This document shows, piece by piece, positions 34,673 to 45,735 of a DNA stretch of 64,000 nucleotides. Made by a program: the position numbers and the translations under genes. Within the stretch, counting starts at the first letter, position 1. Every line of letters starts with the position of its first letter. Under the pieces are notes generated by a model that made no database searches, was not told the DNA's origin, and saw only the letters and a list, made by a program, of their open reading frames with translations. This stretch comes from Glutinoglossum americanum (Eukaryota > Ascomycota > Geoglossomycetes > Geoglossales > Geoglossaceae), in NCBI GenBank assembly GCA_020080175.1, contig JAGHQL010000005.1, forward strand, positions 228,312 to 292,311, read 5' to 3'.

Positions 34673-35874
34673 ATGTTGCATCAGCAATCGCCGCCACTTG
34701 GTGACCGAATCCGTGGATCGCTCTTCGGACTCGCTATCGCAGACGCGCTGGGGGCACCAGTAGAATTTCAGAAGCGCGGAACATTCGAACCGGTGGTAGG
34801 TTATCGGCATAACGAAACGTTTGACACGCCACCTGGGTTAGCTCTACCCTATCCCGCCTTCTGGCTTGCGAGCTAACACCATCTAGTACATGGACAGACG
34901 ACACTTCTATGACACTCTGCCTTGCTCAGTCCCTCATCGACACTAGCGGCACGTTTACTCCACAAGACGCTGTGCGGAAATATTTGCGCTGGTACAGGGA
35001 GGGATATCTCTCATCAATAGATGAATGTTTTGATATTGGGATGGCGACTAGAAGAGCCATGGAGATTTGGTGGAGGTTTTTTCGAGTTGGTGGGGGGTTT
35101 TTGGGGGAGGGAGAGATGGATGTGAAAGGACATGAGGAGGGTTTGGAAGAGATTAAGAAGGCGTTGGGCGGGAAGGTATGCCGGCCCTGGAGATATGTAA
35201 GTATGTGAATCGTCCGATAATGAGAACTCATAGGAATGCTGCGGCAACGGCTCCCTAATGCGCGCCTCCCCAATCGCCCTCCTCTACTTCCGCTCCCTCC
35301 CCACCGCCTGCGCCCACGCAGCGACCTCCTCCACCTTAACCCATCCGCACCCGGCTAATACCGAGGCTTGCATTGTTTATACCCTCCTCCTCATACGCGC
35401 CCTCCATGGCGCACCGAAACCCGAAATCGCGAGTGAACTCGGGGCCTGGAAATTCCAGGACAAGGACCTGAAAGAGCGGTTTGAGGGATGCAAGACAGTG
35501 GAGGATTGGGGTAGAAGGAGTGAGGAGGGGATCAGAAGTTCTGGATGGGTAGTTGACACGCTTGAGGCTGCTTGTTGGGCATTTTTCTCGACCGATGGGT
35601 TTGAGGAGGGGGCGCTGAGGGTGGTGAATCTTGGTGAGCATTCCTTCCCCCCGTCGTGGTAGGTGTAGGTGAGTGGGAGAGAAGCTGATACGGTATCGTT
35701 GGTGAAGGAGACGATGCCGATACGGTCGGGGCAGTTTATGGCGCGCTCGGAGGAGCACACTATGGTGTTGACGCGATACCGAAGGAGTGGATGGAGGGGT
35801 TGGCGAAAAGGGAGGTTATTGAGAAGATCGCGGAAGGGGTTGCCGAGCTGGCGGAGAGGGAGCGAGACGCTTGA
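34673..35874 (+). CDS. ADP-ribosylglycohydrolase (DraG family)
   Basis: Four exons in consistent phase: 34673-34836, 34887-35175, 35234-35633 and 35708-35874, giving 339 residues, the normal family size. Landmarks in order are [20 protein letters not shown], the metal-binding GTWTDDTSM formed across intron 1, [12 protein letters not shown] at the start of exon 3, and [16 protein letters not shown] formed across intron 3. These are the two acidic clusters that hold the binuclear metal centre, so the enzyme should be able to remove ADP-ribose from protein or small substrates. No targeting signal is visible. The long uninterrupted frame at the third junction is a decoy; only the spliced frame restores the second metal motif. 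Confidence 0.9.
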
Positions 35875-36739
35875 TCGGGACGGGGTCGAGCGTAGATCTG
35901 GGCTGCGGAGAGCCTTTTGGAACGATGGGGATGGTACGTGTGAGGATGCACTGGCGCTCGATGCGGCATCCTATAAGAAGACTGTGGGCTTGCATTTTGG
36001 GATATATGAGCTGGTTATTTACCCCAGGCCCTTTGTGCAGCGTGTTTGTTTTTGACGGGTGTTGGAGGAGGTTGGGCGTATGACGTAATTTGGCACAGTG
36101 TTAAGGACTGCCTCTTCTTATAGAGAAAGGAAGAATACTAACAAATTGGCTCTAACCTCATTTATGAGTAGAGGCGTGTATGATAGCCTCGGAGCTGATG
36201 GCCACAGGTTAGTATCAGCCGCGGGTCAGACGTCTCAGAGAACTTGGTGTTTTTCGAATATGGGCACGACGGTATCACTCCATCTACTCCCTAATCTCCA
36301 GGAATGGGGAATAGAGAAACTAGCCGGCTAATGACAGAAACGCTTTCCTCGGGATTACGAGCGTCGAAATCGCTCAATTGTCATTGGGCGGGAGAAGGCT
36401 GTGTATTTTCGCGTTTGCGCGATCTGGCTAGTGTGATAGGAGCCAGTGTTGTTTGAGATAACGGAGAGTGTTAATAACACAGATCAGGTGGACTGGGGGA
36501 GCCCTATTTAAGGGACGTGTCGCCCTCCTTCCTTCAGCATCATATTTGGCCGGTTCGCTCTTCACCTGGCGCTACCATGCGCCTTCATTCCTCCACTTGA
36601 CGCTCTCAATCCACCTTTGCACCCTCTACTGCTGTGCAGCCGAAAAACCATACTTTTGTTTTGTCCACCTATTTACCCCTCACTCCCTTATCCATAGCTT
36701 TTATTTGTGTATAGACTGCCCCCCACAACAAAAACGAAG
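35875..36739. other. Intergenic
   Basis: No gene recognised. The last 200 bp are pyrimidine-rich (repeated CTCC and CACC), consistent with a promoter and 5' leader of the following gene. Confidence 0.4.
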
Positions 36740-38185
36740 ATGGGCCACGGGAGGGACACCCCAATCATGATCAGTTTCTTTTCAAAAAACAGAATTCCAT
36801 CGACTAGGGATGCACAAGATCCGACGAGACGTACGCATCACCACTCTCGATCCGGGGCTCCGCCCGAGGATCCCGACCATACCACCCGACACTACCACCG
36901 CTCCCACAGCCGCAATTCCTCAGCCGATGCAACCATTGGAAGCCCCCGGAGCCCCCGCTACATCCAGCAAACGGTAGAGGCGACTACAAACCAACCCCTT
37001 CAGACGCATTATATCTCCAAGGTTGGTGAGGGTCGATACATCCCTCCCCAGCCACCCCACGGGAGAATTACGCGACACCCGGCTCTAGGGGATACCGATT
37101 CAGTAGCCAGTTTAGAGACAGTAACTGACTTTTACGACCCTCCCTCCCTAGAGGATTTGAGACACTATCAGCGGGAGCAAAAACGCACAGAGTACCCCAT
37201 GGGGACGTTATCCTCTAGACCACGCCCCCCGTCCGCTAATGCGGCTGCTCCACGTTCCCCTGCATCCTCATACCGGACAACGATCACGGTCCAAGCCCCA
37301 GAAAAATGGGTACCCCAGCCTCCTCCTAGACGTCAACACCAGCCGCGCTCAGGCGAGAAACCTGGGACTAGACCCCCACCAACGCATCGCCAAGACACAC
37401 GCTCAGGCGGGACCCGCAAGGAACGTACTCCACTAGCTCCTCCTAGAGGCCACCATCGAACTCATTCGGGCGTTTCCGAGGAATCGGCGCCACAGTCACC
37501 GCCGAGGCGACATCACCACAGACAGGACTCCATTCGCAGCATGACCTACGATCCGATATCCTTCGCGCAGGTAATCGCCGAGGGCCCCAGAGCGGCAACT
37601 ATGCCATCGCCCATTGCATCGCCCCGATGGAGAGCACCGAGGCCGGTGGGATATGGCAGTCCGCCATCGCCGTCATCGCCGCAGTGGGCAGCAGATCGGT
37701 TCCCGCCGCCTCACCCGTACAATGCAACGCAGGATGGCCTATGCTGGTGCCAGCACACGCCATGCTGCCCTGTCGCACACACGGGGTACGGTTCACCCCC
37801 ACCCCAATATAGTTACCCCGCGTCGCCATCACCACCACCCCCTTCCCCTGCTACTTACTACCCCCAAACCGCTCCCGCCCGCGCACCAACCCCCCAGCAG
37901 CAACCCCGCCAGTACTCCTACAACCCGAGGGCGAACCCCGCCTACCAGCCCCCACCCACAGATGGATTTCCACGCCCTACGCCTCGAGGCGAATCCCCAC
38001 GACAAGCGGAAGCGGACGCAGGCCTCAGGAGGAGAGCGAGCAGGTCGTGGGAGAGCCTCGCGCGAGAGGAGTGGCGGGGGGAGGGGCCCGGCGCCGCCAC
38101 CGGCCGAAGCGGCAGGCCCAGCGGCAAAAGCGGCATGCCCGCCGGCAGGAACAGGAACGGCAGGCCCACCGGGGGGGAATGGTAG
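36740..38185 (+). CDS. Disordered Pro/His/Ser-rich protein
   Basis: 481 residues from the ATG at 36740, the first one in a good context (AAGATGGGC); the frame is open 33 nt further upstream. Almost the whole protein is low complexity: His-Arg-Ser-rich at the start (THHHSRSG, HYHRSHSRNSS), Pro-rich in the middle and end (PSPPPPSPATYYP), and Gly/Arg-rich at the C-terminus. A short ordered-looking patch (DTDSVASLETVTDFYDPPSL) and a Cys patch (CWCQHTPCCP) stand out. No catalytic domain, signal peptide or membrane span. I do not recognise the family; a scaffold or RNA-associated role is speculative. Confidence 0.6.
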   Translation: MGHGRDTPIMISFFSKNRIPSTRDAQDPTRRTHHHSRSGAPPEDPDHTTRHYHRSHSRNSSADATIGSPRSPRYIQQTVEATTNQPLQTHYISKVGEGRYIPPQPPHGRITRHPALGDTDSVASLETVTDFYDPPSLEDLRHYQREQKRTEYPMGTLSSRPRPPSANAAAPRSPASSYRTTITVQAPEKWVPQPPPRRQHQPRSGEKPGTRPPPTHRQDTRSGGTRKERTPLAPPRGHHRTHSGVSEESAPQSPPRRHHHRQDSIRSMTYDPISFAQVIAEGPRAATMPSPIASPRWRAPRPVGYGSPPSPSSPQWAADRFPPPHPYNATQDGLCWCQHTPCCPVAHTGYGSPPPQYSYPASPSPPPPSPATYYPQTAPARAPTPQQQPRQYSYNPRANPAYQPPPTDGFPRPTPRGESPRQAEADAGLRRRASRSWESLAREEWRGEGPGAATGRSGRPSGKSGMPAGRNRNGRPTGGEW

Positions 38186-38691
38186 GCCCGCCGGAGGGGG
38201 CGGTAGGCTCACCGGCAGGACTGCAAGGCCCACTGGCAGAGATAGTAGCAGATAAGTCGCGTTAGTTGTTAATTCCAAGATATCTTTCCTCCCGCGTCCG
38301 AGTAGCCCTTGACATCCCGATGAGCTGAAAGCGCGATGTGGCGGACGGGCCGTTCGATTGTGTCAGCGTTGCTTTGCCGGTCTAGCCGCTGGTGGGCGGC
38401 TGCGAGTAGAGGTGGTTGTTGGTTCCAATAGATAGTCTTATGCGGCCTTGATCGGGTGGCGTGGCCTTTCCAGCCATTCGGATATATCCCGTCATCTTGC
38501 CGAGGAGAGCCGCCTTGTTGCGATTTGTGGACGTAAAACGGGTAAATGTATGGGAGGGGGTGACTCCGCTGCTGGTTCTCGGAGGGTCCGAGGTGGCCGT
38601 TTGCACCACGTTGCCTCCACCCGATCACTTTAGCACTGCGCAACCAGAATACAGTTGCTGTAGGTGCTATTTTCACTATCGCTGCTTGGAT
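38186..38691. other. Intergenic
   Basis: The first 80 bp continue the degenerate GGCAGGCCCACCGG-type repeat from the end of the preceding gene. The remainder flanks a transposase remnant on the minus strand; no gene of its own. Confidence 0.4.
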
Positions 38692-38994
38692 CTATAGCCT
38701 CTTTCTCGCCTTCTGATGGTGTTTCTTATCGCTTGCGCTTTCTGGTTGCTTGTTGGGTTGTCTTCTCCCGCACGGTCTCCCCTTCCGCCTCCCGTATGTT
38801 GTCACCTCCCATACGTTGTCACGAATTTCCGCCGCACTGAGCATAAAATGGCCTTTAATGACCTCTCTCTTGCCTGGTCGCCGCTTCTGCCTCTTCAAGA
38901 TGGATTCTTGATCTTTCTTCTCCTTGCGCAGTATTGTAACCTGCGCAGCAAGGCGTTCTGATGTATGGGTAAAATTCCTCGCATACTCTTCGCA
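38692..38994 (-). mobile_element. pogo/Fot-type transposase C-terminal fragment
   Basis: A minus-strand frame of about 100 codons has a coiled segment (AAQVTILRKEKKDQESIL), a basic KRQKRRPGKREVIKGHF, then MLSAAEIRDNVWE. This order (coiled coil, KRR block, G(K/H)F-L-(S/T)-EI) is typical of the tail of fungal pogo-family DDE transposases. The catalytic DDE part was not found upstream (38995-39590), so the element is a fragment. The terminal inverted repeats were not located. Confidence 0.45.
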
Positions 38995-39590
38995 TTGGAG
39001 TATTCAATGGTTTTCCACTCATAACTTGGGAATTGAAGGCTGCATTGGCTTACTTAAGCAACATAGAATCAGGTGGTAAGCTGGTGATTGCTCGTAAAAG
39101 AGATTCTTGCTAGTTTGGTAATGTTGTAAGTGTTGCAAAACGAACGGTGACATGACAAAGAACTTCGGGACACTGTATTGGAACCAACCCAGCTCTACGC
39201 CATGCTAGATGAATATCCTAACGAGCCTTCATATGAAGTTGGACCTACGTGGGTATGTGGGCGCAAGCAGCCAAAACATATGCTTTTCTGTATGCAAATC
39301 CGAAGCGAACAAAATAGGACCTAGCCCTAGAATATCTAGGCCGGGGGGTTATAAAATAAGAAAATGCATCTCGCCCACAGCGAGAGAATTATTTCCGAAA
39401 ATACTCCCAGTCGCGTTAAGCTGTCAGATAGACTTACGGCGCGCCGAAGCGAGTGAGTGAGAAAAATTACCCCAACAGCAGCGGGACACGAAAAAAAGGA
39501 CTCAAAACGCGACAACCACCCCCCCTCCCTCGCATCGGGCAATGCCGGAACCAGGAACACCCCCCTGGTCGCCGGCTGGATGGGATACTT
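38995..39590. other. Intergenic
   Basis: Nothing recognisable apart from the 3' flank of the methyltransferase gene. Confidence 0.4.
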
Positions 39591-41196
39591 TTACGCAGCC
39601 TCCGGTTTTCTCCCGTAGACGACGTACCTGTATTCCCCCCCCCCATCAGCCCTCCAACCCGGGAACCGGCGAAAACAAAGAGAGAAAAAAACCAGGTAAA
39701 AATCAAGGGTTCAGGGGGGAGGGGGACGTACGAGGGCCAATAGGAGTGTATATCCTTGTTCCTGATATCCTTCCGCACGCCGTCGAGGAAGACGTCGACC
39801 TCGCGGTTGGACCAGCCGTGCACGCGCGTGAACAGCGCGACGGTGAAGCCCTGCAGGCCCTCCTCGATGTTCGCCTGGGTCCAGAGCCCGAGGTCCTTGT
39901 ACTTGCGGTCCCTGGGCCAGGTGTTCTGCGGCCACTTGTAGCGGAGCTCCTGCACGTCCGTGAAGCCGGCGCGCTCCATCCAGGATCTGTAGTCCTTGGG
40001 CGCGGAGAGGGGCCGGCCGATCTTGTTGGAGGCGTCGATCATCAGGTCGGCCCATCGGGCGAGGGGCGCGGCTGGGGCCAGGGTGCCGTCGTCGGAGGCC
40101 GGGGGGTAGGCGACGTCTTGCATTTCGAGCCAGCCGCCGGGCTGGAGGTGCTGGAGGCTTTGCTCGAAGAAGCGCGGCCAGTTCTCGAAGCTTCCGAGGA
40201 GCGCGCGGCCGTGGATGTAGTCGAATTTGTGCGGGAAGGTCCAGTCTTTCTCGGCGTCGTCGATCATGAAGGTTAGGTTCGGGGGGATGCTTGGGCACGT
40301 TAGAGGCTAAAGAGCAGAAATGCGCAGTGAGGTTGTTAGGAGGCGCTCACAAGGTCGGCTGGATGGGCGAAAGGTCCTACTTCGCCACAGAGGCTTGGGC
40401 TCAGCTACGGCCCCGGACATCTTACTCTAACGATTGGATGGGGTTTCTCCCTTCCCGAGTACTCACCGTTCCAATCACCTGTGCTGCGTTAGTAGGAGAG
40501 CTCACACGCAAAGGCCACTCGGGACACCAATCCGTACCTGCGTAGAAGGATACTCGTCCGCTAGGACTCACGGTCAACCACTGCTGTAGCGGCCTCGCGG
40601 GGGAAAGGGAGTACTCACCAAACTCAATCGCCCACAATCCCGTGCCCGTTCCGACGTCGAGGACATGCGATATATCCTTTTTGATGGGGGCCAGGTGCAG
40701 GTTGTTCTCCATCATCTTCAAGAACAAGTTGTGTTGCAAATCTGGGCGATCGCGTCAGGTACCACTACGAATTGCACTGTTCAGGGGAGCCCTTGCCCAG
40801 CCTTTCGTTCTCGATCTAGGACGGTGGGGTCAACTTCACCACTAGCTAGAAGGGGGTGCGGGAACCTCTCACATCGTCATTTGGGAACGCGTAGCCTTTC
40901 GGTTCACGATCACTGGTCAGCTAGACTACATGGGCGAGGAGGAAGGGAGAGCCGTACTCCCTTCCTTGTATGCGTGGTATCGTCGCCCATTCTCCGTGCG
41001 GTAGGCCCTCACACTCGACGCGACAGAAGTCGTCTGGCTCGCACCGTTGTCATCGCCGTACGTCGAACCGTGCTCGTTTTCCTGCGGCTTGGTCAGCGAG
41101 GGGCCGCATTATCCCTGCCAATTGCTAAAATGTCTCGGAGAACCAACTCGGGGCCATACTACTTACGTCGACGGCGATGGGTCCTTGGGTGCTCAT
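39591..41196 (-). CDS. LaeA-like SAM-dependent methyltransferase
   Basis: Nine exons, 321 residues: 41196-41167, 41081-40958, 40895-40873, 40815-40797, 40741-40619, 40560-40538, 40478-40467, 40306-39732 and 39627-39591. Exons 3, 4, 6 and 7 are only 23, 19, 23 and 12 nt, yet every junction keeps phase and rebuilds the family sequence: GRRYHAYKEGSYAFPNDD, ERLDLQHNLFLK, motif I VLDVGTGTGLWAIEFADEYP, IPPNLTFMIDDAEKDW, LQPGGWLEMQD and the C-terminal YVVYGRKPEA. The intron after exon 4 appears to be GC-AG (GCAAGG donor). The family includes LaeA, a nuclear regulator of secondary metabolism, and many paralogues of unknown role; SAM-binding residues are intact. The last intron could hide a variant because GTACGT occurs at both ends. 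Confidence 0.88.
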
Positions 41197-43583
41197 CGTT
41201 GTTTCAGGTCGGCTCGGCGTTTCTTTGTCGGGGTTGAGGGGTGTGAGGTGTGCGAGAGCAGGAGCGAGAGCAAGTTAGGATGCGGACCCGACGGGTAAGT
41301 GTCAGGCACTTAAGCATTCGCACGTCCTAGGCATCTAGGCATACTGCGCCCACCCTCCCGCGCCGCACTGCGGGCAGGGATTAACGAGATAAACAACGAG
41401 CGGGTGAATGGTGGGTGACACGGAGCGGGCGGCAAGTTGGCTGCGCGGCGGCCTTGGCGGTGCGGGATGGACTTGGCAATTGAGAGGATCATCCGCGATC
41501 CCTCGCTGGCGACACCCACGTTATTCTACCTTTCTCTGCCTTTTTTTTTACCTTATTCTCCCTTATTCCCTTATTCCCTTATTCCCTTACTCTGGCCCAT
41601 CCCCCCTTAGACCCTCTCAAGCTACAATCGCTGGGGAGCACGTGAAGGCTCGTCGTCTGGTTACCCTGCGGCGGCTTGGGTGTTTTGCAACTCAAGCGAC
41701 CGGTCACTTTTGGGTCGAAGCTGTCGGGCGGGGACACGCCAAGCCTCGAACTCTTAACCGGGTTTGGTCAAGCCAAGCCTCACCCGTCGCCAGCGCTGCT
41801 CTGCTGCCCTGCTGCCGCGCTGCCCAAATGCACGGTCGCACAAAGATACTGTAAATACCAAGTAAGCCTCCCGCTTGCCTTCACTAGAAAAGGTGACTGG
41901 CTCCGTCTAGGCCATATTTTGGATCGCCTTAGCGTTCCTCTTGAAACTGAACTCGTAGCCGGCATAAGGCACCAGCTTTTTTTAGTGAAGCTCGGCGACT
42001 AGATAACGGCGGTCGCAATGTAGTTTGGGTCTTCTAGGGGCGAAGATAGCCCATCATCGAATGCTCTATTTAAGCATTGGATCTGTATACCAATGTAGAA
42101 GGCTTTCGGGTCTGCATGCTTGCATCCTAGCGGGTGTAGCATCTCAAGCATCCCAACACGTCCATTCCAACACGTTTGCTGCAAGCAAGCAACAACTATA
42201 TTCTGCCCTTGGAGTCTGGGATGGCAAAGAGTGTCGGATGGTGGAAATCCTATGGGCTTAGAGAGAAGTCCTTCGAGTAACCTCCTCGGATGAAGAATAT
42301 GACAATAGTAGCATCGGAGATGAAGCAGGAAGCAACTGCAACTCTTGTCTTTATGGAGTCGCTCTATCGCGTGGGTCACACAGTAAAAGCGTCTCGCGCA
42401 TAGAAATCTAACATTCAGTGGATGGCTTTTAAAACCATGTTGAATCAATTTGCACGCTGCGCGTCGTGCACAAGTACAGACTATGGGCTTCTCGCCATCC
42501 GGTGCATTTCGCCATCTTGGACTCTACCACTAACTAGATAGTCCCTACAGCAAGGTTGCGCTGCCTGCCTCGGCTGGCCCGAGATCGATCGTACGCTTGA
42601 ATCCCAGAACAAGAGGGAATCTCCTCACCTGCGGCTCCAGATATATTTTGAGAATGCAGAAGAAGGAGGTCTGAGAAACTAATAAAGGTAGTAGCTGGGC
42701 GAGGGCCGTATATCGGGAAACCGACAAGGATCGTGCATCAAGGGGGGGGGGGGGGGTTGGGGGCCAGACGCAGGCAGCTTATTGTAACGTCATCGCTAGA
42801 GCGTTCGGTCACTCTGTTTTCCAATGGCATAATGAAACGAATACGTTAATATCTCAAATCCAAGCCCCTTAACCATCGAACCTGATCGCTGGAAATGCCG
42901 TAAACACAAAACCGAGCCGGCGCGAAACCAGCGAAGTTTGGGGGGACCTTACCATTGCTCCTCACGAAGCCAGAGATCCCGAAATCTGTGGGGGCTCGAC
43001 CCGTATAGCGAGAGGACATTGGCGGCGGATTTGGACGGGGTAGTCGAGAGAGGCGATGGCGCTGGCGCAACGAAGCCTTGCAGACAAAGACGAACGGAGT
43101 CCTTCGCCCTCACGGCTAAAGGCAAGGCGTCTCGTTGACCCCCTTGACGCGCAAAACCCTGCGTATAGAATACTCGCAAAAACAAGACCTCCCCTCTCGT
43201 TCCCCTATCCATCCATACCCCCCCAGCTCCCTTCTACGGAGCCCATTCCACCCAACACCAGTTCGCGCTAGATCCGACACCTCGTATATGCACATGCCAT
43301 CTCCGGCTCAATCTCGATCTCGAAAGCGCTGGCCCGCCGTCTTACGTGGGACGTTGGTGTCGATATAGACAGCAGTCGGCTCGCGCTGGGTCTGATCGCC
43401 AGACCAGCGCGATCCGATTCGCTCCGCGTGGGGGGCGGGGCGCGCTTTTGGCCGTTGGCCTGCCTGAAACGCTGCTGACGTGGGTGCCAAGCCGGCAGTG
43501 GGGCGCAACGCCCGTCAAGCGATGTCGCACCAAGCTCCCCGCGAACGTTCTTGGGGAAATGTCTATTTGTAGAATGGCGGCTG
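41197..43583. other. Gene-poor region
   Basis: No credible gene. Short frames on both strands (for example 41676-42002 and 41999-42448) show no domain. Contains a homopolymer of 15 G at 42742-42756 and the short tandem listed separately. Confidence 0.4.
41549..41596 (+). repeat. Short tandem CCCTTATT repeat
   Basis: Five imperfect copies of an 8-nt unit (CCCTTATT) in a pyrimidine-rich tract. Confidence 0.8.
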
Positions 43584-43660
43584 GGAATGCCACGGGACAA
43601 ATCGGTAGTGCCACGGGGAGGAAACGGTAATGCACCAGCTGTGGCATTACCGTTTCTTAC
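43584..43660. repeat. GTGCCAC/GGCATTAC repeats with perfect hairpin
   Basis: Contains GAAACGGTAATGC (43621-43633) and its exact reverse complement GCATTACCGTTTC (43644-43656) around a 10-nt loop. Nearby words AATGCCACGGG and TAGTGCCACGGGG recur in the cluster 430 bp downstream. Confidence 0.85.
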
Positions 43661-44091
43661 AATAGATATGAGATACTAGAGTGGAGATTTAATTAGCTGT
43701 AAGTACATAGACTCGCACTTCTGTGCCTTTCTTGACCTTCCCACCCCGCTGCCTGCATTCAGCATTGGCATCTCGATGCTAAATTTGTCCAAACGCTGAT
43801 GGTTTCCTTGGGGTTGGTGATAACGCCTGCCGTACCTGCCGAGCCTGGTTAGGCCTATACTGTCTAGACCTTCTTTCCGTAACAGGGCGACCGCGAGGTT
43901 GGGCAACGTCAATGCCCAGAACTAACGGCTGCATGATCAAAGGCTCTTGAGGTGGAAATGCCAGTGACGACGAATATCTTTTAGTTCAAGTACTCCGCCA
44001 GAAGCTAGTCATTCCTGAATTCGGTGGAAACATGGAAGACCCATTGAGTCCATAAGAGGTTGAGTACAGAGGGGGGTTCCGGTAGATACCA

Positions 44092-44230
44092 GTGATGCCA
44101 CGATCGTGGCATTACTGTCACGGACCCGTGGCATTACCGATCCCTGCCCGCGGCACTACTGTTTTGCCCCTGGCGTTACCGATTCCTACCCGCAGCACTA
44201 CTGTTTTACCCCGGCATTACTAGCGGCATT
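44092..44230. repeat. Degenerate GGCATTACCGATYCC repeat cluster
   Basis: The words GGCATTAC (or GGCACTAC, GGCGTTAC) occur seven or more times in 140 bp, alternating CGATTCCTACCCGC-like and TGTTTTRCCCC-like spacers with a period near 23 nt (46 nt for the full alternation). The cluster ends about 335 bp before the start codon of a small secreted-protein gene. Confidence 0.75.
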
Positions 44231-44565
44231 GTAGAATATGCCCCGTTGAGGAAATACATCGCGAGCATCTCCTTTTTCTTCATTGTAAGGTTTTAGTGGG
44301 GGCCGCTGCTGTTTACGATTCAGTGAAGGGAGAGGATGGGCGTTCGAAAAGCATTATAAAAGGGCAGGGTGAGTCGCCTGCTGTTCGGTGCTTCGACTGG
44401 CGGCAAGGTCGTTCACCAACTCAATCCGAATTCGGATCATTAACTAGTCTCTATTCTCGCTCTCCCTCGTCAGGTACCAGATATTCGCACTTCCGGTGTA
44501 TCTCGGGCGTCAACCCTCTGAATTTCTGCATCTTCTCTGTCACCCAAAGCAACAGCTATCGCAAA

Positions 44566-44887
44566 ATGCTCATCCACTTGGTACGTGTATTTCCAACCCG
44601 GCTTTCCACCCCGATGATGGGCCATCCACCCCACGCTCCGGCAAGCGTCTGCCAAGCTAACACCCCTCCCCTAGCTCGTCATCGCTTTCCTCTCCTGGGG
44701 CTTCGCCTCTGCTTTACCCGTCGCTGATCCCCAGCCTGTCCCGCTCGCTGATGGGGTTCCTAGCGCCATAGTCGTTCCGGAGATGGCCGCCCCGGCCAAG
44801 CGTGATGTCGTCGAAGTCGTGCCTCGTGACCACCAGGGGCAAATCGAACGCCGCATCAATCCGACCAACCAGTGTACTGTCATGTGA
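44566..44887 (+). CDS. Small Kex2-type secreted preproprotein ending CTVM
   Basis: Two exons, 44566-44580 and 44675-44887, joined in phase 0 across a 94-nt intron with GTACGT donor, GCTAAC branch and CCTAG acceptor; 75 residues. Splicing creates a strong signal peptide, MLIHLLVIAFLSWGFASA, that neither exon encodes alone. The rest looks like a propeptide with dibasic KR (about residue 49) and RR (66) sites, leaving a predicted 10-residue end INPTNQCTVM. The C-terminal CTVM fits a CaaX prenylation box, as in a-factor-type pheromones, but a signal peptide plus CaaX is unusual. A weaker splice option (GTACTG at 44874 to CAG near 44940) would replace CTVM by a longer tail. Function unknown. Confidence 0.5.
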
Positions 44888-45530
44888 TAGGAGTCCAGCG
44901 CACGTACCCGATAGGATCCCCGCATCAGAATCAGCGACAGGTTTGACCCGCGGCGCCACCGCTAGCAACGGAGCACAACTTATTTAGATTCCCAGAGGGG
45001 AGTGGTAGTTCATTTATGGGCTTTGGCATGGGGTATCTTGTTTTGTTTTGGTGGTTGTTAGTCGTCTGTTATGCTATTTCTGAGTAGTTGAGTGGTGGAA
45101 TGTCGTAATAGCTGTTATTTCGTTCTCGGTATGGGTAGTGTTAATATGATTTATATGGTTACTCACCGAGTAAGCCTGGAATGGCTGGAAAATTTATCTA
45201 ACTCTGGTTTGACGAAGCTAGCATTTGATAAGTGCAAGTCAATTCGACTCTGTCATTCCATTCTATCCCATATGCTCGTCCCCACCCTCCCGCATATGAC
45301 ATAACATCCAATCCGAGCCGCGTGTGATCTGATGTTATAATAATCAAGCGCAGCATATACCTTAGCCAGCATAGGTAATTTATCCATTCAAACATAATTC
45401 GCAATAGCTCGACAGGGTATAGTTGCCAGTTAGTGGGCTAGTGAAAACAACCTTGCCATAAATACTCCCTAAACTGCTAGGATTACTAAAAGTTGCAACC
45501 AGATAGTGATTTGGTAAGAAAACTCAACTA
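44888..45530. other. Intergenic, AT-rich
   Basis: Follows the small secreted gene. AT-rich, no recognised gene or RNA. Confidence 0.4.
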
Positions 45531-45735
45531 GAGTCGCTCACCAGGTAGCGAGCCACCACCGGGAAGCGAGCCACCTGAACCACAACCATCACCTATCCCA
45601 ACATAACGATCGGGAATGTCTAAAAATGGCGCAGAACAGGAAGCAAGGATCAAGCAAGCCCTAGAAGATCTTGAAACTGGCAAAATTCGATATGTTCGTG
45701 AGGCTTCTCGCATCCACTGTCATGACCCGCAGTCG
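45531..45735 (+). mobile_element. pogo-type element, N-terminal remnant
   Basis: Two direct copies of the word GCGAGCCACC (near 45547 and 45564) are followed by an ATG at 45616 and a frame MSKNGAEQEARIKQALEDLE then TGKIRYVREASR. This is the helix-turn-helix (psq/CENP-B type) beginning of fungal pogo/Fot transposases, with the subterminal repeats expected upstream. After about 35 codons the similarity ends and the sequence passes into a large palindrome. No DDE domain follows, so the element is a stub. Confidence 0.6.

Noticed and set aside
35660-36055. 128-codon frame as the end of the ADP-ribosylglycohydrolase
   Set aside because: It lacks the second metal motif. The spliced frame starting at 35708 gives [12 protein letters not shown] and is the correct end.
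37614-38278. Overlapping frames on both strands in the Pro-rich gene
   Set aside because: They are composition-driven shadows of a GC-rich, low-complexity coding region.
39542-40298. Long plus- and minus-strand frames overlapping the methyltransferase
   Set aside because: They are GC-rich shadows (Arg/Pro or Glu/Val-rich) of the methyltransferase exon, with no domain.
42742-42756. 15-G homopolymer as a G-quadruplex element
   Set aside because: A lone G run may be an assembly or slippage artefact; there is no gene or paired element near enough to argue a function.
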